DNA of 5,215 nt from DASUXA01 sp036378155 (GTDB taxonomy: Bacteria; Actinomycetota; Actinomycetes; Mycobacteriales; Micromonosporaceae), in contig DASUXA010000008.1 of assembly GCA_036378155.1 (NCBI GenBank), positions 1 through 5,215 of the forward strand, in the 5' to 3' direction. The translations under genes were made by a program, and so were the position numbers. Positions 1-5,215 of the stretch are shown here, piece by piece. Under the pieces are notes generated by a model, which did not search any database, had not been told where the DNA came from, and was given only the letters and a program-made list of their open reading frames with translations. Position 1 is the stretch's first letter. Each line of letters starts with the position of its first letter.

Positions 1-20
1 GGGGCGACGTACGTCGCCCC
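1..20 (-). terminator. Perfect palindrome / hairpin after the nuclease gene
   Basis: The first 20 bases, GGGGCGACGTACGTCGCCCC, are a perfect self-complementary palindrome. As RNA it can form an 8-bp GC-rich stem with a GTAC loop. It begins 24 bases past the stop codon of the minus-strand nuclease gene, which suits an intrinsic terminator. No U-tract can be judged because the window ends here; actinobacterial terminators often lack one. The symmetry would let it act in both directions, so it may also serve a convergent gene outside the window. A protein-binding operator is the alternative reading. Confidence 0.6.
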
Positions 21-44
21 GACCCCAGCGACCGTCCGCGACGC

Positions 45-1889
45 TCAGGGCAGCGGAATGCGCACCACCTGAGGATCGTGGTCGCTTGCCTGATCCGCGA
101 ACTCGCTGTTGACGTGGACGATGTCGTAGGCGTACGAGGTGCCGGCGAGAGCCCCACCCAGCAGGATGTGGTCGAGCACCTGCGAGTTGCCTTCGTACAC
201 GTACGTGTACCGCTCGGTCAGCGGAAGCGTCGCCGGCAGGTCGGTCAACGCACCGCCGTTGGTGAGGATCGACGCGGTCTGCGAGTACTCGTAGTCGTTC
301 AGGTCGCCGAGGACCACCACGTCCGCCGCCGCGTCCACGGCGAGGATCTGGTCGACGAAGTCGCGTACCAGCGTCGCCTGCTGGTGCCGCTGGGTCTCCG
401 ACGGCGCGCTCGGCGGCTGGTTCTTGCCGAACAGGTCGTCGTCGCCACCCTTCGAGTTGAAGTGGTTCGCGATCACGAACAGGGTGTGCCCGTTCCAGGT
501 GAACTCACCGGCCAGCGGCTTGCGGCTGGAGTTCCACGCGGAGTTGGTCGGGTCGATCCGACCCGGCGACAGGGTCAGCGCCGGCTCGCCGTTCACCGCG
601 GTCACCGCGTCCGCCGTGGTCGCGTCGCCTCCCGGCTTGTCGACGAAGGCGAGACCGCGGTCGGTACGGAACAGGAACACCTGCCGGATGTTGCCGCCCG
701 GCTGCCCGCCGTCGGCGTCGTTGACCGGATCGATCTGCCGCCAGTCGTACGCCGGACCGCCCGCCCGCGAGATGGCGGCGACCAGGTCACTGAGCGTCAC
801 GTCGGCGGCGACCACGCCGTCGTCGGTCGGCCCGTCGTTGTCCTGGACCTCCTCGACCGCGATCAGGTCGGGCGACTGGAGGTTGTGGACGATCATGCCG
901 GCGAGACGGTCGAACTTGCTCTGCGGGTCGACCGGGGACAGGTTCTCCACGTTGAACGTGGCGACCGCGATCTGCCCGGACGCCGCAGCGCTCGTGGTCT
1001 CCGGCGCGATCCCGCCGCTGGACACGGTCGGCGTCGAGGTCACCTCGAGCCGGAAGGTACCGAAGTCGTAGCTGATCACCCCGACGGTCGCGCCGCTCAA
1101 CGTGTCGCCGACGTCGACGGTCGGGGTGGGCGCGATGACGTCGTCGAGGACGACGCGTTCCGGGTTCGGGTCGCTCGGCTGCAGCAGGATCCCGCCGCGC
1201 GCAGTGCGCGTCGTGCTGCCCGCCGGTACCACCGGGATCTCGCCGTAGCTGTTGCGAGGTCCGACCACGGCGGCGTTGTCCAACTCGACCCGCATGCCCT
1301 CCAGCGACTCCCAGAAGTCGATGCCGTCGCTCGCCGGGTCGAACACCCCGCTGGTCTCGACGTCGCCGGTGGCGTCGTCCTCGATGACCGTGCTCGGCGG
1401 TACCCGACCGCCGCTGCCGACCAGCGTCGCGGCGGGCAGCGCGTTACCGGTGCTCACCAGGCTCACCGTCGGATTGGTGAGCTCCGTGATGGTCAGATTG
1501 TCGGTGCTGCTGCCGCCCGGTCGGTACTCCGAGACGGTGCCGCTGACCGTGACCGAGTCGCCGACTTTCCGGTTCGGCGCCGAACTGGTGTACACGTAGA
1601 TGCCCTCGCTCGTCGCCGGGTCGCTGTCCGGCGCGGGGTCCTGCAGGTAGAACCCGGACGAGTCGAGCGCGGTCACGATGCCGGCGACGCCGCTGACCCG
1701 CTTGTTGTTGTACGGCGAGATGTGCGCCTTGCCCTGGATGTCGCGAATGTGGACGGTGGTCCGCGCCGCCGGGCGCGCGGTGCCCGCCTCGGCGGGCGCG
1801 GCGAGGGAGAGGGTGATGACAGGAACACTGGCGATCGCGAGCGCGCCGAGCAAAGTGGCGCGGCGACCGTACTGCCTGGGGTACGGCAC
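45..1889 (-). CDS. Secreted ExeM/NucH-like endonuclease/exonuclease/phosphatase-family nuclease
   Basis: The predicted product is a 614-residue exported nuclease that probably hydrolyses extracellular DNA or RNA with divalent metal. Residues 1-35 form a signal peptide: an RR-containing n-region, a hydrophobic core and an AxA site ending APAEA. The RR context is a weak Tat match, so Sec or Tat export is undecided. Residues about 45-150 resemble the YhcR/ExeM OB-like module (GIVTALDSSGFYLQD, VGDSVTVSGTVSEY), and a second beta-rich region at about 195-285 contains SLEGMRVEL. The catalytic EEP domain spans about 306-614: FNVEN (N313), EEVQD (E347), NHFNSKGG (H476), GDLND (D529, N531), DHI (D573) and a terminal SDHDP (D603, H604). 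All expected catalytic residues are present. There is no cysteine, no sorting motif and no C-terminal membrane segment, so a soluble secreted enzyme is inferred. I chose the GTG at 1889 because AGGAG lies 6 bases upstream; a GTG at 1919 would add ten residues but has no such site. Family assignment is firm; the substrate is not visible. Confidence 0.9.
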   Translation of the reverse strand: MPYPRQYGRRATLLGALAIASVPVITLSLAAPAEAGTARPAARTTVHIRDIQGKAHISPYNNKRVSGVAGIVTALDSSGFYLQDPAPDSDPATSEGIYVYTSSAPNRKVGDSVTVSGTVSEYRPGGSSTDNLTITELTNPTVSLVSTGNALPAATLVGSGGRVPPSTVIEDDATGDVETSGVFDPASDGIDFWESLEGMRVELDNAAVVGPRNSYGEIPVVPAGSTTRTARGGILLQPSDPNPERVVLDDVIAPTPTVDVGDTLSGATVGVISYDFGTFRLEVTSTPTVSSGGIAPETTSAAASGQIAVATFNVENLSPVDPQSKFDRLAGMIVHNLQSPDLIAVEEVQDNDGPTDDGVVAADVTLSDLVAAISRAGGPAYDWRQIDPVNDADGGQPGGNIRQVFLFRTDRGLAFVDKPGGDATTADAVTAVNGEPALTLSPGRIDPTNSAWNSSRKPLAGEFTWNGHTLFVIANHFNSKGGDDDLFGKNQPPSAPSETQRHQQATLVRDFVDQILAVDAAADVVVLGDLNDYEYSQTASILTNGGALTDLPATLPLTERYTYVYEGNSQVLDHILLGGALAGTSYAYDIVHVNSEFADQASDHDPQVVRIPLP

Positions 1890-1894
1890 AGGGG

Positions 1895-1900
1895 TCTCCT
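1895..1900 (-). promoter_or_regulatory. Shine-Dalgarno site of the nuclease gene
   Basis: On the minus strand AGGAGA occupies 1900-1895. The AGGAG core ends six bases before the GTG at 1889-1887, an optimal spacing. This site decides the start: the upstream in-frame GTG at 1919 would place the AGGAGA inside the coding region. Starting at 1889 also gives a compact signal peptide with its arginine pair near the N-terminus. Confidence 0.8.
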
Positions 1901-1914
1901 GGTCTTCGCTGACC

Positions 1915-1975
1915 CACACACCGGTTGATGTGTGCTGATTGATGCTAAGCGATGTCGAGGAACCGGCACTGTGTG
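1915..1975 (-). repeat. Inverted repeat around the putative nuclease promoter/leader
   Basis: CACACACCGGTT at 1915-1926 is complementary to AACCGG (1961-1966) plus TGTGTG (1970-1975), with three unpaired bases (CAC) in the right arm. This gives 12 base pairs around a 34-base, relatively AT-rich interior. On the minus strand the interior contains TAGCAT (1947-1942), a TANNNT-type -10 candidate, but no convincing -35 element. The arms could therefore be an operator flanking a promoter. If transcription starts further upstream, they could instead be a leader stem-loop closing 14 bases before the Shine-Dalgarno site. Promoter and function are inference. Confidence 0.45.
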
Positions 1976-2069
1976 ATCTTTTACGGCGCGATGGAGGACG
2001 GTTTTCGATGCCTCGGCGCCGGGGCGCGTGAGGCTACCGCACGGGAACGTCGCGCGGTGTTCCGTCCGT

Positions 2070-2115
2070 GGCGCACAACGGTGGCGATGTACGCACATCA
2101 CCACGGTTGTGCGCC
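2070..2115. repeat. 46-bp imperfect palindrome, 19 of 21 arm positions paired
   Basis: The left arm at 2070-2090 (GGCGCACAAC, then GTGG, then GATGT) pairs with the right arm at 2095-2115 (ACATC, CCAC, GTTGTGCGCC). There are two single mismatches (2080/2105 and 2085/2100) and a four-base ACGC loop. The outermost ten pairs are uninterrupted. It lies 74 bases past the trmO stop and about 180 bases before the nuclease start. It could be a second terminator hairpin, an operator for a dimeric regulator, or a small REP-like element. Lack of a T-rich flank and the presence of another hairpin next to trmO weaken the simple terminator reading. Confidence 0.7.
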
Positions 2116-2127
2116 GGAGCGACATGC

Positions 2128-2173
2128 CCGACCCGCACCGGCTTGCGCGGCAGGCGCGACGTGCCCGGGTCGG
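2128..2173 (-). terminator. Probable trmO terminator hairpin
   Basis: CCGACCC (2128-2134) pairs with GGGTCGG (2167-2173). GCAC (2135-2138) continues the stem with GTGC (2161-2164) after a two-base bulge, and an inner GCGC pair (2145-2148 with 2154-2157) closes a five-base loop. The structure begins 15 bases downstream of the trmO stop on the minus strand. It is very GC-rich and has no U-tract, so termination is inferred from position and stem strength. Confidence 0.5.
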
Positions 2174-2188
2174 CGCGGGCAACGGTCG

Positions 2189-2650
2189 CTAGTCGGCGAA
2201 GTACTCGGCCATGAGCGCGTCCACCCACGCCGGCTGGCGCACCTCGGTGGGCAGGAACTGGGTCATGACCGGCTTGACGTCGACGACCGGCGTCCCGTTG
2301 ACCGCGTCCAGCCCGCGTACCGTGAGCCGTCGCCCCTCGACCGCGAGCACGCGGCAGATCGTGGCGCCGATCCGGTTGGGTCGGCGCGGACCACGGTCGG
2401 CGAAGACGCCCACCGCCGGCAGGTCGCTGCGGCCGCGACTCGGTCGCGCGCGGTAGTCGGCGCGTTCCTGCGCCCGATCGAAGACGTACAGCACCTCGAC
2501 GTGCGAGAAGTCGCCGAGCCCCTGCAGGCAGTCGGCAGGGAACCGGGCGTCGATCTCGATCGTGCTGACCACCGACCCCCAGTTGTCGGTGTCGGCCGGG
2601 TCGGTGCGATCGCTCGCCACCACGCCGACGGGCTCCATCACAAAGCTCAT
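2189..2650 (-). CDS. trmO: Short TrmO/TsaA-like (UPF0066) tRNA methyltransferase homologue
   Basis: The product has 153 residues and matches the TsaA-like beta-barrel SAM-dependent methyltransferase family. The characterised member, E. coli TrmO, N6-methylates t6A at position 37 of threonine tRNAs. Family hallmarks are visible in order: N-terminal PVGVV with TDPADTDNWG (7-25), DFSHVEVLYVFDR (47-59), GVFADRGPRRPNRIG (81-95, carrying the conserved RxPxRPNxIG signature) and GLDAVNGTPVVDVKP (113-127). It lacks the extra C-terminal domain of the roughly 235-residue E. coli protein and resembles the short single-domain form. The ATG at 2650 is the most upstream plausible start; an ATG at 2638 would remove four residues. 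Neither has a good Shine-Dalgarno site, so leaderless or weakly initiated translation is possible. It is divergent from tex. Family membership is clear, but t6A methylation by this short form is inferred. Confidence 0.85.
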   Translation of the reverse strand: MSFVMEPVGVVASDRTDPADTDNWGSVVSTIEIDARFPADCLQGLGDFSHVEVLYVFDRAQERADYRARPSRGRSDLPAVGVFADRGPRRPNRIGATICRVLAVEGRRLTVRGLDAVNGTPVVDVKPVMTQFLPTEVRQPAWVDALMAEYFAD

Positions 2651-2651
2651 G

Positions 2652-2675
2652 ACCGACGACGGTACCGACGACGGG
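2652..2675. repeat. 12-bp tandem duplication before the trmO start
   Basis: ACCGACGACGGT at 2652-2663 is followed directly by ACCGACGACGGG at 2664-2675, identical at 11 of 12 positions. It ends one base from the trmO ATG on the minus strand, so it occupies the place where a Shine-Dalgarno site would be expected, and it contains none. Confidence 0.7.
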
Positions 2676-2686
2676 CGACCCGCGAG

Positions 2687-2733
2687 CGCTCGTCCACAGC
2701 CCCGCCCGCCGTCCACAGCCCGCCGTCCACAGC
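2687..2733. repeat. Three direct repeats resembling DnaA boxes
   Basis: CGTCCACAGC occurs at 2691-2700, 2710-2719 and 2724-2733. The last two copies lie in a perfect head-to-tail repeat of CCGCCGTCCACAGC (2706-2719, 2720-2733); the first matches that 14-mer at 11 positions and is separated from it by five bases. Against the actinobacterial DnaA box TTGTCCACA, the first copy (TCGTCCACA, 2690-2698) matches at 8 of 9 positions and the others (CCGTCCACA) at 7 of 9. All are in the same orientation. No replication-origin genes are nearby, so an oriC is not proposed; DnaA or other regulator binding is only a possibility. Confidence 0.7.
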
Positions 2734-2793
2734 GCCGCCCACCGCCGTCGCGAGTTCGCCGGGATACCGGCACAATGCACCGGCGGACCCAGT

Positions 2794-2800
2794 AAGGAGG
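2794..2800 (+). promoter_or_regulatory. Shine-Dalgarno site of tex
   Basis: AAGGAGG is a near-perfect anti-16S complement. It ends 12 bases before the GTG at 2813, which is longer than usual. The only in-frame codons closer to it are CTG at 2801, which is too near, and an ATC at 2810, which is not a normal start. The GTG is therefore preferred, and it yields the VTTSVHQRIADELGV N-terminus I recall as typical of actinobacterial Tex. Confidence 0.7.
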
Positions 2801-2812
2801 CTGACCAGCATC

Positions 2813-5155
2813 GTGACGACGTCTGTGCACCAGCGCATCGCCGACGAGCTCGGCGTGCGCGAATGGCAGGTGGCCGCGGCGGTCGAACTGCTCGACGGCG
2901 GCGCCACCGTGCCGTTCATCGCGCGGTACCGCAAGGAGGCGACCGGCACGCTCGACGACACCCAGCTGCGCACGCTGGAGGAGCGGCTGCGATACCTGCG
3001 CGAGCTGGAGGAGCGGCGCTCGGCCGTGCTGGAGTCGATCCGCGCGCAGGGCAAGCTCGACGAGGCGCTCGAGGCGCAGATCATGGCGGCCGACTCCAAG
3101 GCCCGGCTGGAGGACATCTACCTGCCGTACAAGCCCAAGCGTCGGACCCGGGCACAGATCGCCAGGGAAGCGGGTCTGGAACCGCTCGCCGACGGGCTGC
3201 TCGCCGATCCGGGCACCGAACCGCTGGCTGCCGCCCAGGTGTTCGTCGACGCCGAGAAGGGCGTACCGGACGCCGCCGCCGCGCTCGACGGGGCACGCGC
3301 GATCCTGGTCGAGCGGTTCGCCGAGGACGCGGACCTCATCGGCGAGCTGCGCGAACGGATGTGGGCGCGGGGTCGCCTGGTGTCGAAGGTGCGTGACGGT
3401 CGGCAGGAGGCGGGCGCGAAGTTCGCCGACTACTTCGACTTCGCCGAGTCGTTCACCACGCTGCCCTCGCACCGCATCCTCGCCGTGTTCCGGGGCGAGA
3501 AGGAGGAGGTCCTCGACCTGACGTTCGAGCCCGACCAGGAGCCGCAGCCGGGTCCCGGCGACTACGAGCAGCGGGTCGCCGAGCACTTCGGCATCGCGGA
3601 CCGGGGACGACCGGCGGACCGGTGGCTGCTCGACACCGCACGCTGGGCGTGGCGGACGCGCATCCTGGTCCGCCTCGCCGTCGACCTGCGGATGCGGCTG
3701 TGGCAGGCAGCCGAGGACGAGGCGGTGCGGGTGTTCGCCGCGAACCTGCGCGACCTGCTGCTCGCCGCGCCGGCGGGGACCCGCCCGACGATGGGTCTGG
3801 ACCCCGGTTTCCGTACCGGCGTGAAGGTGGCGGTCGTGGACGCGACCGGCAAGGTCGTCGCCACCGAGACGATCTACCCGCATGAGCCGCAGCGCCGGTG
3901 GGACGAGTCGATCGCGGTGCTCGCCCGGCTCGCCCAGGTCCACCACGTCGAACTGGTCGCGATCGGCAACGGCACCGCCTCGCGGGAGACCGACAAGCTC
4001 GCCGCCGACCTGATCAAGCGGTACCCGCAACTGAAGCTGACCAAGGTGATGGTGTCCGAGGCGGGCGCGTCGGTGTACTCCGCCTCGGCGTACGCGGCGC
4101 AGGAACTGCCCGGGCTGGACGTGTCGCTGCGCGGCGCGGTGTCCATCGCCCGCCGCCTGCAGGATCCGCTCGCCGAACTGGTGAAGATCGACCCGAAGTC
4201 GATCGGGGTCGGCCAGTACCAGCACGATGTGTCCGAGGCGAAGCTGTCCCGCTCGCTGGACGCCGTGGTCGAGGACTGTGTGAACGCGGTTGGCGTCGAC
4301 GTCAACACCGCGTCCGCGCCGCTGCTGGCACGGGTGTCCGGTATCGGCACCGGGCTCGCCGCGAACATCGTGGCGCACCGCGACGCGAACGGGCCGTTCC
4401 GGTCGCGTCGCGCGTTGAAGGAGGTTCCCCGGCTCGGCCCGAAGGCGTTCGAGCAGTGCGCGGGCTTTTTGCGGATACGCGGCGGGGACGACCCGCTCGA
4501 CGCGTCGAGCGTGCACCCGGAGGCGTACCCGGTGGTGCGCCGGATTCTCGACGCCACCCGCGCCGACCTGCCGGCTCTGATCGGGAACACCGCGTTGCTG
4601 CGCAAGCTGCGACCCGGTGACTTCGTCGACGACACCTTCGGGTTGCCGACCGTCACCGACATCTTCAAGGAACTGGAGAAGCCGGGTCGCGACCCGCGCC
4701 CGAGCTTCCGCACCGCGACCTTCGCGGAGGGCGTCGACACGATCGGCGACCTCGTGTCCGGCATGGTCCTGGAAGGCGTGGTGACCAACGTCGCGGCGTT
4801 CGGCGCGTTCGTCGACATCGGGGTACACCAGGACGGTCTGGTCCACGTGTCCGCCATGTCGAAGACGTTCGTCAAGGACCCGCGCGACGTGGTCAAGCCC
4901 GGCGACGTGGTACGGGTCAAGGTGCTCGACGTCGACATTCCGCGTAAGCGCATCTCGCTGACGCTGCGGTTGGACGACGACGCGGATTCTCGCGCCGAGC
5001 GCCCGACGTCCGTCGACCGGCACGGTGACGGCGGCTCCCCGAGGCGTTCCCCGCGTCCCGGTCAGGGTCAGCGGCAACGCAACGCCCCGGCGGACACCGC
5101 GCTGGCGGACGCGCTGCGCCGAGCGGGGCTGGACAAGGCGTTCGGCGCCCGCTGA
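2813..5155 (+). CDS. tex: Tex, S1-domain RNA-binding transcription accessory protein
   Basis: The 780-residue product is a full-length Tex protein, the bacterial relative of eukaryotic Spt6. It is a cytoplasmic nucleic-acid-binding factor linked to transcription. The helical Tex-N region covers about 1-190 and contains TVPFIARYRKEATG and LEERLRYLRELEERR, then DIYLPYKPKRRT. A YqgF/RuvC-like domain starts at GLDPGFRTG (328-336) and includes GNGTASRETDKL (385-396); D330 sits at the RuvC-like acidic position, although family members are not generally regarded as active nucleases. The Tex motif GVGQYQHDV is at 465-473. Tandem helix-hairpin-helix segments follow (SGIGTGLA at 509-516; VPRLGPKAFEQCAGFLRI at about 538-555). 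The S1 domain is at about 648-720 (VVTNVAAFGAFVDIG, DGLVHVSAMS, KRISLTLRL). A basic, glycine/proline-rich tail of about 40 residues leads to a short C-terminal helix (ALADALRRAGLDKAF). It starts at GTG 2813 and is divergent from trmO. Identification is very secure; its targets in this organism are unknown. Confidence 0.95.
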   Translation: MTTSVHQRIADELGVREWQVAAAVELLDGGATVPFIARYRKEATGTLDDTQLRTLEERLRYLRELEERRSAVLESIRAQGKLDEALEAQIMAADSKARLEDIYLPYKPKRRTRAQIAREAGLEPLADGLLADPGTEPLAAAQVFVDAEKGVPDAAAALDGARAILVERFAEDADLIGELRERMWARGRLVSKVRDGRQEAGAKFADYFDFAESFTTLPSHRILAVFRGEKEEVLDLTFEPDQEPQPGPGDYEQRVAEHFGIADRGRPADRWLLDTARWAWRTRILVRLAVDLRMRLWQAAEDEAVRVFAANLRDLLLAAPAGTRPTMGLDPGFRTGVKVAVVDATGKVVATETIYPHEPQRRWDESIAVLARLAQVHHVELVAIGNGTASRETDKLAADLIKRYPQLKLTKVMVSEAGASVYSASAYAAQELPGLDVSLRGAVSIARRLQDPLAELVKIDPKSIGVGQYQHDVSEAKLSRSLDAVVEDCVNAVGVDVNTASAPLLARVSGIGTGLAANIVAHRDANGPFRSRRALKEVPRLGPKAFEQCAGFLRIRGGDDPLDASSVHPEAYPVVRRILDATRADLPALIGNTALLRKLRPGDFVDDTFGLPTVTDIFKELEKPGRDPRPSFRTATFAEGVDTIGDLVSGMVLEGVVTNVAAFGAFVDIGVHQDGLVHVSAMSKTFVKDPRDVVKPGDVVRVKVLDVDIPRKRISLTLRLDDDADSRAERPTSVDRHGDGGSPRRSPRPGQGQRQRNAPADTALADALRRAGLDKAFGAR

Positions 5156-5187
5156 GCGGTGCCGGGCAACTAGCGCTCGCTGAGCGG
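5150..5187. repeat. Pair of 10-bp direct repeats at the tex stop
   Basis: CGCTGAGCGG occurs at 5150-5159, spanning the tex stop codon, and again at 5178-5187. The second copy overlaps the small hairpin before the main terminator. It may be a minor slippage or duplication product in the 3' region, with no evident function. Confidence 0.5.
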
Positions 5188-5194
5188 GGTGGGC

Positions 5195-5215
5195 GGGGCG
5201 GCTGACAGCCGCCCC
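5195..5215 (+). terminator. Hairpin terminator after tex
   Basis: GGGGCGGCT (5195-5203) and AGCCGCCCC (5207-5215) form a perfect 9-bp stem around a GAC loop, 39 bases after the tex stop. A smaller CGCTC/GAGCG stem (5174-5178 with 5182-5186) precedes it. The window ends exactly at the stem base, so a trailing U-tract cannot be assessed. Position and stem strength support termination of tex. Confidence 0.65.

Larger units (their letters stand above)
1890..2188. other. Noncoding region between trmO and the nuclease gene
   Basis: This stretch of about 300 bases holds no gene I can support. The frames open through it look like shadows of the neighbouring genes and match no recognisable protein. 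Read in the minus-strand direction it contains the likely trmO terminator hairpin (2173-2128), a 46-bp imperfect palindrome (2115-2070), a small GGAAC/GTTCC hairpin (2063-2044), a comparatively AT-rich patch around 1930-1995 with a possible -10, and the Shine-Dalgarno site. The length and terminator-like structures suggest that the nuclease is transcribed independently of trmO. I looked for phosphate-box repeats of the GTTCACC type and saw none. Confidence 0.6.
2651..2812. promoter_or_regulatory. Divergent trmO/tex intergenic region
   Basis: These 162 bases separate the divergent starts of trmO and tex and must hold or overlap both promoters. They include a 12-bp tandem duplication next to the trmO ATG, three DnaA-box-like repeats (2690-2733), and a GATACCGGCACAATG segment near 2763-2777 that might hold the tex -10. 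I could not find a convincing -35/-10 pair for either gene, so no promoter is called. The tex Shine-Dalgarno site lies at its right end. Confidence 0.6.

Noticed and set aside
195..210. Perfect 16-bp palindrome GTACACGTACGTGTAC inside the nuclease gene
   Set aside because: It is explained by alternating TAC, ACG and GTG codons for a Tyr-Thr-Tyr-Val-Tyr segment, so it need not be a regulatory site.
78..1928. 616-codon open frame on the plus strand, antisense to the nuclease gene
   Set aside because: It is very rich in R, V, D, G and A with no recognisable domain, which is the usual antisense shadow of a high-GC gene; the minus-strand frame encodes a complete, recognisable enzyme.
1673..2182. 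169-codon minus-strand frame starting in the trmO-nuclease gap
   Set aside because: It is out of frame with the nuclease it overlaps, has no ribosome binding site or domain, and runs through the hairpins of the intergenic region.
1890..2188. Possible riboswitch or tRNA gene in the gap
   Set aside because: I saw only simple stem-loops, no tRNA-like cloverleaf with a TTCRA arm, and no riboswitch core I recognise.
1952..2812. Upstream in-frame extension of tex to 1952 on the plus strand
   Set aside because: It runs antisense through trmO, has low-complexity composition, and the known Tex N-terminus begins at 2813 after a strong Shine-Dalgarno site.
2651..2812. Possible replication origin, given the DnaA-box-like repeats
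   Set aside because: There are only three degenerate boxes, no AT-rich unwinding element, and no dnaA, dnaN or partition genes nearby.
2651..5077. Long minus-strand open frame continuous with trmO and antisense to tex (962 codons in total)
   Set aside because: Only the last 153 codons look like a protein family. The upstream part is an Arg/His/Gly/Val-rich shadow of tex, and the real trmO start lies at about 2650.
1..5215. Defence, mobile or biosynthetic system formed by the three genes
   Set aside because: Tex and TrmO are widespread housekeeping families and the nuclease is a typical secreted enzyme. The genes have separate promoters, and there are no transposases, integrases or flanking repeats.

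Overview
The window is a high-GC chromosomal segment with strongly GC-biased third codon positions, GTG starts and purine-rich Shine-Dalgarno sites. This suggests an actinobacterium. The protein sequences look like those of Micromonosporales or related filamentous actinomycetes, but the exact lineage is a guess. I see no rRNA, tRNA, mobile element, CRISPR array or phage gene.

Three protein-coding genes fill most of it. (1) Minus strand, 45-1889: a secreted endonuclease/exonuclease/phosphatase-family nuclease of the ExeM/NucH type. It has a signal peptide, an OB-like N-terminal module and a complete EEP active site, and a palindromic hairpin (1-20) lies just past its stop. (2) Minus strand, 2189-2650: a short, single-domain TrmO/TsaA-like (UPF0066) tRNA methyltransferase homologue. 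(3) Plus strand, 2813-5155: Tex, the Spt6-like RNA-binding transcription accessory protein, with Tex-N, YqgF-like, helix-hairpin-helix and S1 regions. A strong hairpin (5195-5215) follows it at the window edge.

The noncoding DNA is the least ordinary part. The roughly 300 bp between trmO and the nuclease (1890-2188) holds a probable trmO terminator hairpin (2128-2173), a 46-bp imperfect palindrome (2070-2115), and a second inverted repeat (1915-1926 with 1961-1975) around the likely nuclease promoter and leader. The 162-bp divergent trmO/tex region (2651-2812) holds a 12-bp tandem duplication against the trmO start and three direct copies of CGTCCACAGC, which resemble actinobacterial DnaA boxes.

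The genes do not form an obvious pathway. TrmO and Tex are both linked to RNA and are divergently transcribed, so they share an upstream region. The nuclease has its own long upstream region and is probably an independent scavenging or extracellular-DNA-degrading enzyme. I found no convincing new multi-gene system. The best leads are the two intergenic inverted repeats and the DnaA-box-like cluster.
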